Shown here: positions 8,011 through 17,574 of the stretch, one piece after another
Layout of the letters: the number at the start of each line of letters is the position of its first letter
How positions within the stretch are numbered: the stretch's first letter is position 1
Assembly (NCBI RefSeq): GCF_028816475.1
Contig: NZ_CP118247.1
Coordinates: forward strand, 3,030,001-3,094,000
Length of the DNA stretch: 64,000 nucleotides
Direction: 5' to 3'
Origin: Devosia rhodophyticola
GTDB taxonomy: Bacteria; Pseudomonadota; Alphaproteobacteria; Rhizobiales; Devosiaceae
Position numbers and translations under genes: made by a program
The notes under the pieces: model-generated
What the model was told of the DNA's origin: nothing
Databases searched by the model: none
Seen by the model: only the letters and a program-made list of their open reading frames with translations

Positions 8011-8949
8011 ATGGAACCAGTTTCGAGGTTGAAATGGCTTGAGCAGGTAGCTGAGGACGGCGATCTACCGCCGTCTTCGGTACGGGTGGCAATTGTTCTG
8101 CAGAACTATGTGAACAATAAAACGGGCGATGCGTGGCCCTCTCAGGCGCTGCTATGCGAGCGCCTGACGACCCGCCGAGGGCCAATGTCCCGCAAGGGTT
8201 TACAAGTGGCAATCGGCGCACTTGTCGATGCGGGACACCTTGCGGTGGAAATATGCAAAGGACGAGGGGCAACAAACCGCTATCGCCCTGTTCTGAAAAG
8301 CACGAGCGACCGTAAGCTGCAGGTCCGAGAAAATGCGAACGCCCGTACGCACAAAATAGATGAGAAAAAGGCGAACGCACGTTCGCACCAAACGGCGGAT
8401 AAAATGCGTACGCCTGTTCGCGGGGGTGCGTACCTACGTACGCGGGGGTGCGTACGCACGTACGCAGGGGTGCGTACGCACGTTCGCACAGAACCTATAG
8501 AAGGAACCTATCTAAAGAACCTATCGAATGAACCTACCGAAAAAGACAGTGTGTCTGTCGAGGTTGTTGATGAGCTTTTGGGTGAGGACACAGACAGCCA
8601 ATTCGAGACATTTTGGCAAGCTTATCCGCGCAAGGCGGCTAAGGCCGCCGCGCGTAAAGCCTATGCGACTGCAATAACCAAGATCGCGCCCGATACGCTC
8701 TTACGCGCCGCCATGGCTTATGGCGGCGCCACCGCCAACATTGAGCCCAGGTATATCAAGCATCCGGCAAATTGGTTGAACGCGGAGGGCTGGCTCGATG
8801 ACAACCCGAGGTCTGATCAAGGCCAGACCCTAGACGCCGAAGGGAATGTAATTTCCGCGAACTTCCAAAATCGAGGTCGGCCAAATCGATCTGAGGAAAT
8901 AGATCGCATGGTGGAAAACATCTGCGAGCAGGGAGGGAGCGTAATATGA
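8011..8949 (+). CDS. Phage O-like replication initiator with internal origin
   Basis: 312 residues from ATG 8011 (GGGGGGCGGG box upstream). Residues about 15-100 read as a winged helix domain (SSVRVAIVLQNYVNNKTGDAWPS, then LCERLTTRRG), and about 215-275 as the phage replication protein C-terminal box (FETFWQAYPRKAAKAAARKA, then YIKHPANWLNAEGWLDD). The linker between them (about 108-175) is encoded by the iteron array at 8334-8488 and the 13-mers at 8491-8542, so the protein's low-complexity arginine-rich linker is a by-product of the origin DNA. This is the layout of lambda gene O. The next gene overlaps its stop (ATGA). Confidence 0.85.
   Translation: MEPVSRLKWLEQVAEDGDLPPSSVRVAIVLQNYVNNKTGDAWPSQALLCERLTTRRGPMSRKGLQVAIGALVDAGHLAVEICKGRGATNRYRPVLKSTSDRKLQVRENANARTHKIDEKKANARSHQTADKMRTPVRGGAYLRTRGCVRTYAGVRTHVRTEPIEGTYLKNLSNEPTEKDSVSVEVVDELLGEDTDSQFETFWQAYPRKAAKAAARKAYATAITKIAPDTLLRAAMAYGGATANIEPRYIKHPANWLNAEGWLDDNPRSDQGQTLDAEGNVISANFQNRGRPNRSEEIDRMVENICEQGGSVI
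8334..8488. repeat. Six 18-bp iterons: putative replication origin
   Basis: Copies start at 8334, 8370, 8405, 8427, 8449 and 8471. The consensus is TGCGTACGCACGTACGCA with A/T swaps at a few positions, each an imperfect palindrome. The last four are exactly 22 bp apart. They lie inside the initiator gene, as do the O-binding iterons of lambdoid phages. Confidence 0.8.
8491..8542. repeat. Four 13-bp tandem repeats: putative DNA unwinding element
   Basis: Units begin at 8491, 8504, 8517 and 8530, all starting GAACCTA and ending in an A-rich segment, at an exact 13-bp period. They begin 3 bp after the last iteron. Tandem AT-rich 13-mers next to initiator sites are typical of origins such as oriC. 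Role inferred. Confidence 0.65.
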
Positions 8950-9659
8950 ATTTTATCAACCCGGTCTCAATTGACCCAAGTTTCATCCCCTATGAATTGC
9001 TTGCGATGGATCATCGTCAAAAGGTGGAGCTGTTCAACGATCAAAAGCGCGTCGGCCACTACACCAAAGGCGTCTATCAAGCGTGCAAGAACGCCGCAAG
9101 CATCTTTGAAGAAATCAAAAGTGATTTAGGCGATAGAACGTTCGAGGATTTTCTACATCCTGGCCCGTATTCCAATTTGAAAATTGCAGACGCTGAGCGG
9201 ATAGCCCCCAACGTAATTGCGCGTCTGCCTGAAATAGCAGTCCTAGAAGCCAACAGAGATTTCGCCATAGCAGCGGCTCGGTTTTCCGCGCCTTACAGCG
9301 CGGTGGCCAACCTCATCGGCTTCTATGCAAAAGCATCGGTTTCCATAAATCTAACTGAGGAACGAATTTCGGCCACCACCGAAGCTCTTACATATTTTGA
9401 GGATAAGGATCATGACGGGAATGAATTCGGGGGGTTCGCCATTCCCGTCATACAGATTGCCCTTAGGAAGGCCATTGAGACCGAAAAATACTTCGCGCCA
9501 GCGGCGACGATAATTAATTTGTGCAAGGATGGTCGTCAGTTTTTTATTTGGGGTGAAGCCAAGCTGAATAGCTTAATTCGTCTCCATGAAGTGACAAGCG
9601 ATTGTTTACCTGACCCGGCGTGGGTTGATAGTGGCAATGACGACGATATCCCATTTTAG
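8946..9659 (+). CDS. Hypothetical replication-associated protein with an SSB-like C-terminal tip
   Basis: 237 residues, translationally coupled to the initiator (ATGA overlap). The body is mostly helical and I do not recognise a fold; there is no OB-fold or P-loop that I can see. The last residues are DSGNDDDIPF, nearly the same as the acidic tip of bacterial single-stranded DNA binding protein (DDDIPF), which docks primase, PriA, RecQ, RecO and the polymerase III chi subunit. Position and tip suggest a helicase loader or a recruiter of host replication proteins. It might also compete with SSB for its partners. Confidence 0.75.
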   Translation: MNFINPVSIDPSFIPYELLAMDHRQKVELFNDQKRVGHYTKGVYQACKNAASIFEEIKSDLGDRTFEDFLHPGPYSNLKIADAERIAPNVIARLPEIAVLEANRDFAIAAARFSAPYSAVANLIGFYAKASVSINLTEERISATTEALTYFEDKDHDGNEFGGFAIPVIQIALRKAIETEKYFAPAATIINLCKDGRQFFIWGEAKLNSLIRLHEVTSDCLPDPAWVDSGNDDDIPF

Positions 9660-9769
9660 GTGAGGGTGGGTCACAGGATGGCTGCGGGCGCGGCGCGGGG
9701 CCACCCCACACGGGCGGAAACGCGAAGGCGAGTAAGGGAGATTCATTTTGACGCTCCGCCCACCCACGC

Positions 9770-9895
9770 CCCCTTAAAAGCTATTTGCGGTAGAGGGGGT
9801 ACCTATAGGGACCGTACAGATGGGCTGGCCGACACGGGTAATTTTGCCCCCGGTTTTTGCCCGCTTTTTTCGTTTTCAAATTTCCATTTTGTTTT
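9770..9895. repeat. Diverged direct repeat flanking the cargo, copy 1
   Basis: This stretch aligns with 20094-20218, including a 31-bp perfect block (9833-9863 versus 20159-20189) and a GGGGGTAC...TAGGGACCGTA block before it and a TTTTC.AATTTCC.TTTTGTTT block after it. Weak similarity reaches further upstream (an ACACGGGCGG shared segment). The open frame across it has no protein-like features, so it looks non-coding. Confidence 0.75.
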
Positions 9896-9908
9896 GTCCT
9901 GTCCGTCG

Positions 9909-10078
9909 TCAGATTAATTGGCGCAGTTTGGGTTTGGGAATCCATGCGATGATATAGCGCGAGTAATCGCCGAGCACGGTGGACAGGTACTTCCAGCGCC
10001 AGCCGATGATCCTGAAGTAGGTAAAATTGGTTTTTGCAGCATCAGGTCGGCAACGCATTCCTTCAACGCACCGGCCTC
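9909..10078 (-). pseudogene. Fragment of an IS3-family-type transposase
   Basis: On the minus strand, TNFTYFRIIGWRWKYLSTVL followed by DYSRYIIAW is the start of the DDE integrase core of IS3-family transposases. Just before it, EAGALKECVADLMLQ looks like the end of the OrfA part in another frame. Both pieces are cut off, and the frame ends soon after at 9909. No inverted repeats are visible. A dead remnant. Confidence 0.7.
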
Positions 10079-10405
10079 ACGGCGCAAAACTCGGTGAAAT
10101 CAGCGTTTTTTGCGAGAAGGGTAGGGCGACCTACACCGTCGGGTTTCTTCGAGAGGAAACAATCTGAGGAGTTGCCTTGCAATGGGAGCGGTGCCTCTGT
10201 CGGGACGGAAGCTGAAGGGCAGGATGGGGGCCGATAGCAGACTGTCCGCTATTGGCGGTGCTCGGCGACAAGCAGACACCCCGACGGAATAGCCTTGGAT
10301 CCGCTTGTGGCCCAAAGCGGAACCCAGTTACTTATACGAAGAGGTTTCCTGACTTCGCTTGGCGATGTGGACTCCCGTTGCCACCTTCCGCGCCTTCGGC
10401 CATCG
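10079..10405. other. Non-coding stretch, nothing recognised
   Basis: Between the IS remnant and the 3' end of the large minus-strand operon. The open frames here are shadows without recognisable features. Confidence 0.5.
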
Positions 10406-12337
10406 CTACGCGGCTTGCGCAACCGCAGCCAAGGCCGCATCCGCCTTGCCAACATAGGGCCAAAGGTATGGGACAACAGCGCAAAGTTTTCGAAGGTGCT
10501 GGCGAATGCCAAAGGCATCTTCCGCGGTCATCTCCTCCTGGGCGATCTCCACAAACCATGCCCCGACCGACTCGCACCACGCTTTGAGTTCAGGGTTCGC
10601 TGCCGAAGCTATCAGGCCAACGCGTATTAGGGCGTCAACGTCGAAATGAGTTCCGGGTCGCCGCCGCAGAACGCGGGCGAGGATGCGAACATCTTCGCTA
10701 AGTTCTGGTGCACGGGTAACCGCAGCAACGGTGGCCAAGCCTATCAGTAAAGCGAATGACTCTCCGTCGCTGTTGCCCATAGCAACTTGGTGCCGCACCT
10801 TCTTCAGTGCCTCTCCCGCGAGCCGCGAGTGCTCCTCGGTAATCCGGAACACGAGAGCTGAGTTCACAAGTCCCGCGAGCGATTGAGAATTGAGCGTCTC
10901 CCTATCCTTCTCGCCTCGCAGGTCGTCAACTAGCTCGGCCGGCAGCTCCATGGCTGGGACGGTCTTTCCCTCCAATGGCCCGGGCAAGTACGACATAGGA
11001 AATTTCACCCGAGCTCGCAGCCCCTCTTCGCCGTCTCCCTTCAATAGAGCGCGAAGCTTTTCCGATCCTTCGTTGTCCTCAAGCCGATTTCCTGCGGTGA
11101 CTATTCGCGAAATCGCCTCGTCTTTAAGCCGCTCTGGAGACATGAAATCCGGGAGCCATCTCGGTTCGACGCGCAAATCGGCCAGCGCCTGCACAAAGAA
11201 GTCGCCACCCCTACCCATTGTCGCCCACTGCGAGAACGATTCAATCTGGACGTGGCTCAAGACGAGTTCGCGTTCAAACATCGCGGCCTGGGCCAACGCG
11301 GCGAGCCTCCGCCAGTACGGTGGTTCGTCGAGCATCAGGTTACGTCGTGACAGCTCGCCATCGACAAGCACGAACAAGCTGGCAGTGAGGGCAAACCGAC
11401 TATCATCGGCGGTGACATCCTCGTCCCTAATCTCTTCGATCATTCTGATGAGACTACCCTCTATGCCTGGGTGGGTGGCGATCGATCGTATGCCGATCTC
11501 CACCGCAGCGATCTGCGAGAACCGATCCCCTCGATCCGCAAGCCACTCATAGGCGGTCACGACATCCGCCTTTGGCTTTTCGCCAAGTTCCACTAATTCG
11601 GAAATGGTGGAGTGGCCCCCTGCGACGAGAAGCGCCAAGGCAAACCCGACTGCTGGATCCCATCGCTGCAACGCTTCAATGTGAGCTTTGCAAGGCCCGG
11701 AAACGAAGTCGCCAAGTTCGGTCTTACCGAGCGACGAGCCGACTAAGCGCTGAAAGTACACTCGGCTATGCGGGATGATTGTGGGGATCGACGCCTTCCC
11801 GAGTTTCGCATCGGCGCGTATCTTTTCCCGAATGCGAACCGGACTCTGTTCTAGTTCGCCCATCAGTTGACTCACCTCTGCGTCGGACAACGGCCCGCCC
11901 TCGAGACGTTGCCGCCACATGTTCGCGGAAGCGTCATGTACGAAGTCGCGCTCAGCGATCCGATCGAACTCAGCTAGCCGGTCCGATGCCTTCGGTGAAA
12001 CCATAGTGAACCCTGGAAGCTCAAAGGTCTCTGACCCAACTTTGCAAGCGACGATCGTCCGGTCGTCGTCAACTCTCAGCGCAAGTCCACAAGAACGTCC
12101 GTCTTCGGCGACGACAGTCCTGACTTGGGACCGATCCGCGTATAGCTCGCGAAGTGCGTTGAAAAACGTCGACCGCAGGAAGGCGAGGCCTAAAGCGCCG
12201 AAGGTAAGTTCCGCCTCCGATGGGATGTCTAAGGTTTGCTTGAAGCCCGGCAGGTCAACGATATCTTCACGTAGCGCCTCGTGAAAGTTGAGTAGCGCCG
12301 CAACCGCCTTGAGACGTTTTTGTTTCGATTCGGTCAC
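10406..12337 (-). CDS. Unrecognised 643-residue partner of the hydrolase-PIN protein
   Basis: Starts with GTG at 12337, whose bases overlap the stop of the upstream gene as GTGA, so the two are co-translated. The protein is soluble, acidic and mainly helical (for example ASLFVLVDGELSRRNLM, about 315-330); the N-terminal 130 residues may form a mixed domain. I see no P-loop, nuclease, methylase or membrane segment. The alpha-solenoid-like character and the fixed pairing suggest a scaffold, sensor or regulatory subunit for the 1,500-residue protein. No function can be assigned. Confidence 0.85.
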   Translation of the reverse strand: MTESKQKRLKAVAALLNFHEALREDIVDLPGFKQTLDIPSEAELTFGALGLAFLRSTFFNALRELYADRSQVRTVVAEDGRSCGLALRVDDDRTIVACKVGSETFELPGFTMVSPKASDRLAEFDRIAERDFVHDASANMWRQRLEGGPLSDAEVSQLMGELEQSPVRIREKIRADAKLGKASIPTIIPHSRVYFQRLVGSSLGKTELGDFVSGPCKAHIEALQRWDPAVGFALALLVAGGHSTISELVELGEKPKADVVTAYEWLADRGDRFSQIAAVEIGIRSIATHPGIEGSLIRMIEEIRDEDVTADDSRFALTASLFVLVDGELSRRNLMLDEPPYWRRLAALAQAAMFERELVLSHVQIESFSQWATMGRGGDFFVQALADLRVEPRWLPDFMSPERLKDEAISRIVTAGNRLEDNEGSEKLRALLKGDGEEGLRARVKFPMSYLPGPLEGKTVPAMELPAELVDDLRGEKDRETLNSQSLAGLVNSALVFRITEEHSRLAGEALKKVRHQVAMGNSDGESFALLIGLATVAAVTRAPELSEDVRILARVLRRRPGTHFDVDALIRVGLIASAANPELKAWCESVGAWFVEIAQEEMTAEDAFGIRQHLRKLCAVVPYLWPYVGKADAALAAVAQAA

Positions 12338-15300
12338 GCGTCGTCCCCGTCGTCATCGAGCTCTGGCATTTCCCGGTTTGCCGTTGCTTCCACAACTCTA
12401 CGGGCGATTTGCAGGACCCGCTCATAGACCCTTGGTTCGTGCTCTTTTACGGGTTCGAGGACGACGTGTTCGAACCAGTCCTCATATCGCTGGCGCACAC
12501 TCTTCTCCGATCCAGGCAGCTGCGCAACCAGAAGGACCTGAGCGGCCCGAAGTTCGTCCGCTGGTGGGCGATCGGGGGGGATCTATGAGCCCACCCCCGT
12601 TGATCCAAGAACGGCAATAGCCATTCAGAGCGAGCCCTCGACACGTCTTCAGCCACGTCTGCTCGCCACTGCCTGCGAAGCGAATTGATGACGACTTGAA
12701 GATTTCCGTCGTTCCACTGAGACTCTTTGGGAAGCTGGAGCACATCAAGCATCCGGCTTTTTAGTTGCCCTTCTCGAATGGCCTTCAGTTCCGCGTTCTC
12801 GACCAAAGCCGCATCCGCCACATTGGCACTCGTCAGAGCGGCCTCAAGTTCCGTTGGTAGGATCGGCATCAACAGGAAGCCACCTCGCCGCAGGCGCGTT
12901 AGCACCTCCCCAAACGTTCTGTCCGAGATTGTCCCCTTTACTCTTAACGCGTCTAGGATGTCCAAAGATGTGAACACTGGTCGGCGACCTGACGGAACAT
13001 CGATCGATCCATGTTGATTGAAGAACCGGTCATCGATGACAAACGCATCAGCGTCAGACACTGCAAACAGCCCGATGGTGGGCTGCTCAGTTGGATCGCT
13101 CGTATCGTCGTCAGAATCAGTTGCGGCCTGGAGTCCCAGCCGGATGTGGCCCGACCGGACACCATTGAGAACGGCTGCGCGAATGTCCTCAATGACGTCG
13201 TCGAGAGCAACCGTGTAGGCACGCCGATCCAAGAGCGCATCCACCAATGAGACTTCTCTCTTTGAAATGCGAGCTTTGAACCCCGCCGTCTTGAGTTTGG
13301 AAAGAAGACCAAGAAACTGGAAATAGCTAACCGCTACATCATCAAGATACAGCTCAGCCCCTTGAGGAATTAACCCAATCTGATGAGGCCACACGCCCTC
13401 GTGCGCCGAGAGATGCTTGATTGCGCGAGCCTCCTCCGCTTCAGTCAGATGACCAAGGCGCCTGAGGGCGGCAACCACGCTACCGCACGAAAGGATTGCT
13501 GGCTCGTAGCCGCTGACGTCGGATTGCTCTTCCATGAGACTGCCCGGCTTGTGAACCGGGAAGGGACGAACCACGAAGCTTGGCGTACCCGCTGCGGTAG
13601 AAGTCGATGCTGCGACCAGCATAGACGCAAGGTCCTCACCCACTTCGGTCTCGAGCGCCACGTTCGGCCTATCGGTCGGCTCAAAGGGCACCAACCCTTC
13701 GGAGTCGACCAAGCGCCGAATTTCCTCCGCGTCGCGAATGCGACTGGGTTGATGGAAGCGAGCCGCGCGACGTTGCTCTAGCAGCCAACCCATCGTTCGG
13801 TGCGAGAGCCTGACGCGTTCGAAATGCGCAAACGCGTTCGACAACTGACCGACGAACGCGAGATCGAGAAGCGCGGTAACGTCGAACGCCACGCACTTCC
13901 CTGTCACCTCAACAATAGGTCGCGTACCGCTGTAGGCGAACACCACACCACGCTTTCGAGGATCCGGTTGGTCGACGTTCGCTAGAGCGGTCATCGTGAA
14001 CATTTCCAGCGGCGACCGGTTGACCAAGAACGCTCCCGCGTACATCGGCAGATCGCCTCTGAGGAGCTGATCCCAGGCGTCGTTCTCTCGACGATCCCAA
14101 TCCGGCGCCATGTCCAATATCTGGCGGAAGTCGAACCGCTGCACCGGCCCATCGGCACCCGAGTTCGCCTCGGCAGTGACGAACCAAGCGTGGATTTCCT
14201 CAGTGCTTTCCCATCCGGCGGCGATGGCAGCCGTGTAGCAACTAATGAGTATGCCAGGATCACCATCGGCCTTGCGGGCAGCCTCGGTGATCAGATCGCG
14301 GTCCCGAGTAGAGCCAATATGCTGGGCCAGACTGCCCGCACGAAGCAACTCAGCGGAAGATAGTTCGTCGCGACGATCCCATTGTGTCTCAACGAATACG
14401 TTTAGGGCGCTCCAGTCGCCTGACGCGATCGCGATGTTGCTCTCAAGCGTTCGAGTGCTTTCGTTGTCAGAGTCCGCCCGGCTCTCCTCCAGCAATCTCT
14501 TCGCCGCAACGAGGTCGCCCAGACGGAAATGGGTCCATGCCTGAATGTGTTTGATGGTAGCCAGAGCAGCAAGCGCCGGATACCGAGAGGCCACGTCGAG
14601 CACGTCGGCGTACCTACCAGACCGATAAAGCGCCTCGACGTAGACAAACCCATGCGACGCTGTTTCGGTTTGTTCGAACAGCTCCTCTCCGTACACCGCA
14701 AGCTTCGCCCAGGCCATGTGTGTCCGCAGAGTGTCGAACAGGGTTAGAAGGCCCGGAAAGCGTTTGCCCTTCTGATAAGCAGCTTCGGCGCTCTCGATCG
14801 GATCGCTTCCCGCTTCGTCCGCGACTATCCGCCGAAGGCTTTCTATGGTCGCAACCGGAACGTCCTGCTTCTCAACTTCCGAAAGGACGGCACGAGCCTT
14901 GTCGAGCTGTTTTGACCTTGCGAGCGTCTCGACTTCGATCGCCTGTATCCACGTAGGATTGAAATATTCAGTCAGTTGGTCGCGATACTTCTCGATATAG
15001 ACCGCAACCTCTGCCTCATCAGATTGCGATCTCGCCATCGCAAATCTCGCAACTGCGAGTTCGGCCGACTTGCCACCGGTTCGTGTCGATTCCCGCTCCA
15101 GCTCAAGCTCGACGGCATTCTTATCCAGCTTAACGCCGAATAGGAGAGCTATCGGCAAGCGCCTCAGGCGATGCTGTGGGTCCGACATGCTCGTTTCAAG
15201 AACACGCCAAGCCGCCGCACGGCTCTCCGCGTCTCTAAGTGACAGCCACAGCGCGTAGTCCGAGCTCATATTGGCCGCTCGGAACTGTCCCAAGAGCAGA

Positions 15301-16949
15301 AATGCTTCTTGAGACCTCTCGTAGAATGATTTGGCTTGGGTCCGGTGCTCAAGCGCGTCCGTCGTCGAGTTCAGCGGAAACTCATCGAGACCAATCGGAA
15401 GGTGCTCAAGCACACCTCCACGTAGCTCGGGATGGATCGCGGCCGCCAGGTGCGTGATTGCGGCAGAGTGAAGAAGCAAAGGCGTCGCTTCGAAGTCTGT
15501 CTCAGTCAAAGCTGCGACATCAGTCAGAGCTTGGTCGATGTCACCCGAAGCGATCCGTCGCTGGATGACACCGAAACGGCCGTCGCTATCCAGGTCAGCA
15601 GCAGAAAGGCCAGCCTCCTGCAGCCACCTTATCGCCTCCGCCGGTTCCTTCTTGTTGGCTGCGATTAAGAAGCGAGCCGTGTTGACCTGCTGTGTGGCAA
15701 TACCAGCCAGCATCGCAAGTCCAGCAGATGCGTTTTGACTGCGAAACGCTGCGATGAAAGCGCCTGCAATCACGTTCTCTTCGCCAGCGCCCAGCGCTTT
15801 TGCTTCATCCAGACATTGCTCCGCTACGTCCAAGTCGACTGCAGCCAAGATACGGGCGCACCACGCGTAGGCAATACGCCTCGAAGCACCTGACGCAGCC
15901 TCCAGATCTCCGCCGCTTGCCAACTGCTTCGCGAGGCGCCGGGCTTCGCCGGGAGCGTCATAGCCGACGACGTATCTCGATTTTCGCAGTGTAGACAGGC
16001 GTCGTTCCAACTCGGCCGTGACAACCGCGTTCTCACCGACAGATCGCGGGCGTTGAGCGCCTTCGATTGCCGCCATGATATCGATTCGGGACGCACCTAT
16101 TTGGGACGATAGCTTGTCGGTGCGCCGCTCAACGACCTCGCCGACATCAGCGATTGTATCAGCGATGAGCGTGTCCACGTGCTTTCCGGTGGTGGGCCTT
16201 GCGAGAAAAGCGAGCAGGTTCTGATACACATCCGCCTCGCGATTTCGCGGGGCCACGATGCTGAAGTGGTCCGCCACGATCGGGATCACGTTCGTTGCCG
16301 GAGAGAGCCCAGGATCGGCGCTGTCGGCTTTCACAACGATCCCACCTAGTCCGGGGATTCCCGCAAAAGACACCCGCTGAGTTTCGTGCATCACGAGAGC
16401 GTCGACGCTGTTCCTGTCAGCAAAGCTCCTAAACCAAACGTTCAGATCGCGGAGATGGGGATCATTGCGAGACAATCCGGCGGTCGTTGCGCGAGGCAAC
16501 AAAAGCAATCCAAGTCGGTTCACGAACGACGCCTGATCTGATCCGCCGTGGGGCGTCCCGATGAACGCAATCTTACGAACTCTCCGCAGAAACTGCGCAA
16601 CATCGGCGGAATGTGGAGCTTGGGCTTCGGCGAAGCGAAGGACCTGCTTCACGACCAGTCCACCAAGACTGTGCACAACGAAGTAGATGTCTCCGGTACG
16701 CAGGCCCGGTTCATTCACCAACCTGGGCAGTATGCTCGTCGCGCGGTCCGGTAGCGCAAGCGCGGCACCCTTCCTCCACCATGTGGAGGTTGCCTCATAC
16801 CCGAGGCTCCAGACAACAACGTTGGGGATGTCCTGCTCCAGCCACTCCGGCCAGAAGTCCTTCGCACTCGAACCTGATAGCCAAGTTCCGTACGGCGCGC
16901 CATCGAGACCGTGCACGAAGATGACGTGCGCGGTCAGGCTCGCAGGCAT
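12334..16949 (-). CDS. Large multidomain protein: alpha/beta hydrolase, TPR solenoid and PIN-like domain (candidate defence effector), frameshifted near the end
   Basis: Residues 1-250 are an alpha/beta hydrolase of the PGAP1/lipase type: VHGLDG, the nucleophile elbow HSLGG with Ser94, GTPHGG at 131-136 and DHFSIVAP with His228. Residues about 265-1190 are TPR-like helical repeats (for example AAKRLLEESRADSDNESTR). About 1195-1370 reads as a PIN-type fold: ELYLDDVAVSYF, later FVIDDRFFNQHG. No NTPase P-loop is seen. The open frame stops at 12447, but across the G7 run at 12574-12580 one added base restores a coherent ending (DELRAAQVLLVAQLPG to MPELDDDGDDA) with its stop at 12334-12336, overlapping the next start. 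Full length would be about 1,538 aa. A hydrolase plus a nuclease-like domain in an island cargo suggests a conflict system; this is inference. Confidence 0.8.
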
Positions 16950-17523
16950 TGCCTTTGGACGTATCAGGCTAACCAGAACGCGCCCCCAAAATAGAACGGG
17001 TGTATCTCCGCTACGATTCGCGACACCCGTCGAAGGTTAGGTGGTAAACAGATCGAATAGAGGCCATTGCACCGGTTTCGTCGTCTCAATGCAACTGCTA
17101 CCACGACTTCCCCACAAAGACTTGCGAAAGAACGGTACAGGTCCGAACAACACGCCCCATTGGCGTCGATGCGTTCTGCAATCAACTGTCGAAGTGTAGC
17201 TTGTCCCCGATGCGGCGCATCCAGATACCAACCGGCCAATTGGCGATTGGTTATACGTCGTTCACAGTAGGCAAAGCTTTCGAGGTCCGCTCTTAGACGC
17301 AAAGGTGGCCCGGCGCTGCGCGTCCCCTATGCCCTCTTATCGGCAGCGGTCATCCTAACGGCAACGGCCGCAATGGGGCGCGTTTCTGACTGGCGGCTCG
17401 CGACCCCACTTCAGACGTTCACCGATCTTCTGCAAGTTCCCGGAAGCTGCCGTATCTCGGCGGATAACCTCCATTATGGAACGACCGCCGCAGAGCGCGT
17501 AAAATCGATTATGGAATGGGACG
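16950..17523. other. Intergenic stretch upstream of the large operon
   Basis: It should contain the promoter of the minus-strand operon. An open frame at 16964-17302 (minus) has no recognisable motif and no clear ribosome binding site, so I do not call it. Nothing else is recognised. Confidence 0.45.
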
Positions 17524-17571
17524 TTTACCGCTGCCAGGTCACATGCCTCCACGTTCCCTGGCAGCGGTAAA
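17524..17571. terminator. Strong hairpin downstream of folD
   Basis: TTTACCGCTGCCAGG (17524-17538) and its exact complement CCTGGCAGCGGTAAA (17557-17571) form a 15-bp stem with an 18-nt loop, 4 bp after the folD stop. There is no T run on either side, so it may stop transcription only weakly, protect the mRNA end, or bind a protein. Confidence 0.55.
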
Positions 17572-17574
17572 GAC

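Noticed and set aside
8334..8542. CRISPR-like array
   Set aside because: The repeats are short imperfect palindromes with 4-18 bp spacers inside an open frame; no cas genes are near. Iterons fit better.
9660..9917. Small open frame after the SSB-tip gene
   Set aside because: It runs through a repeat that is also non-coding at 20.1 kb and lacks a ribosome site and protein-like composition.
12447..12573. C-terminal tail of the large protein as read in the uncorrected frame
   Set aside because: The serine/arginine-rich ending looks like out-of-frame sequence, while the other frame gives a coherent end that overlaps the partner start.
16964..17302. 112-codon minus-strand open frame before the large operon
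   Set aside because: No motif, no clear ribosome binding site; it may be leader sequence.
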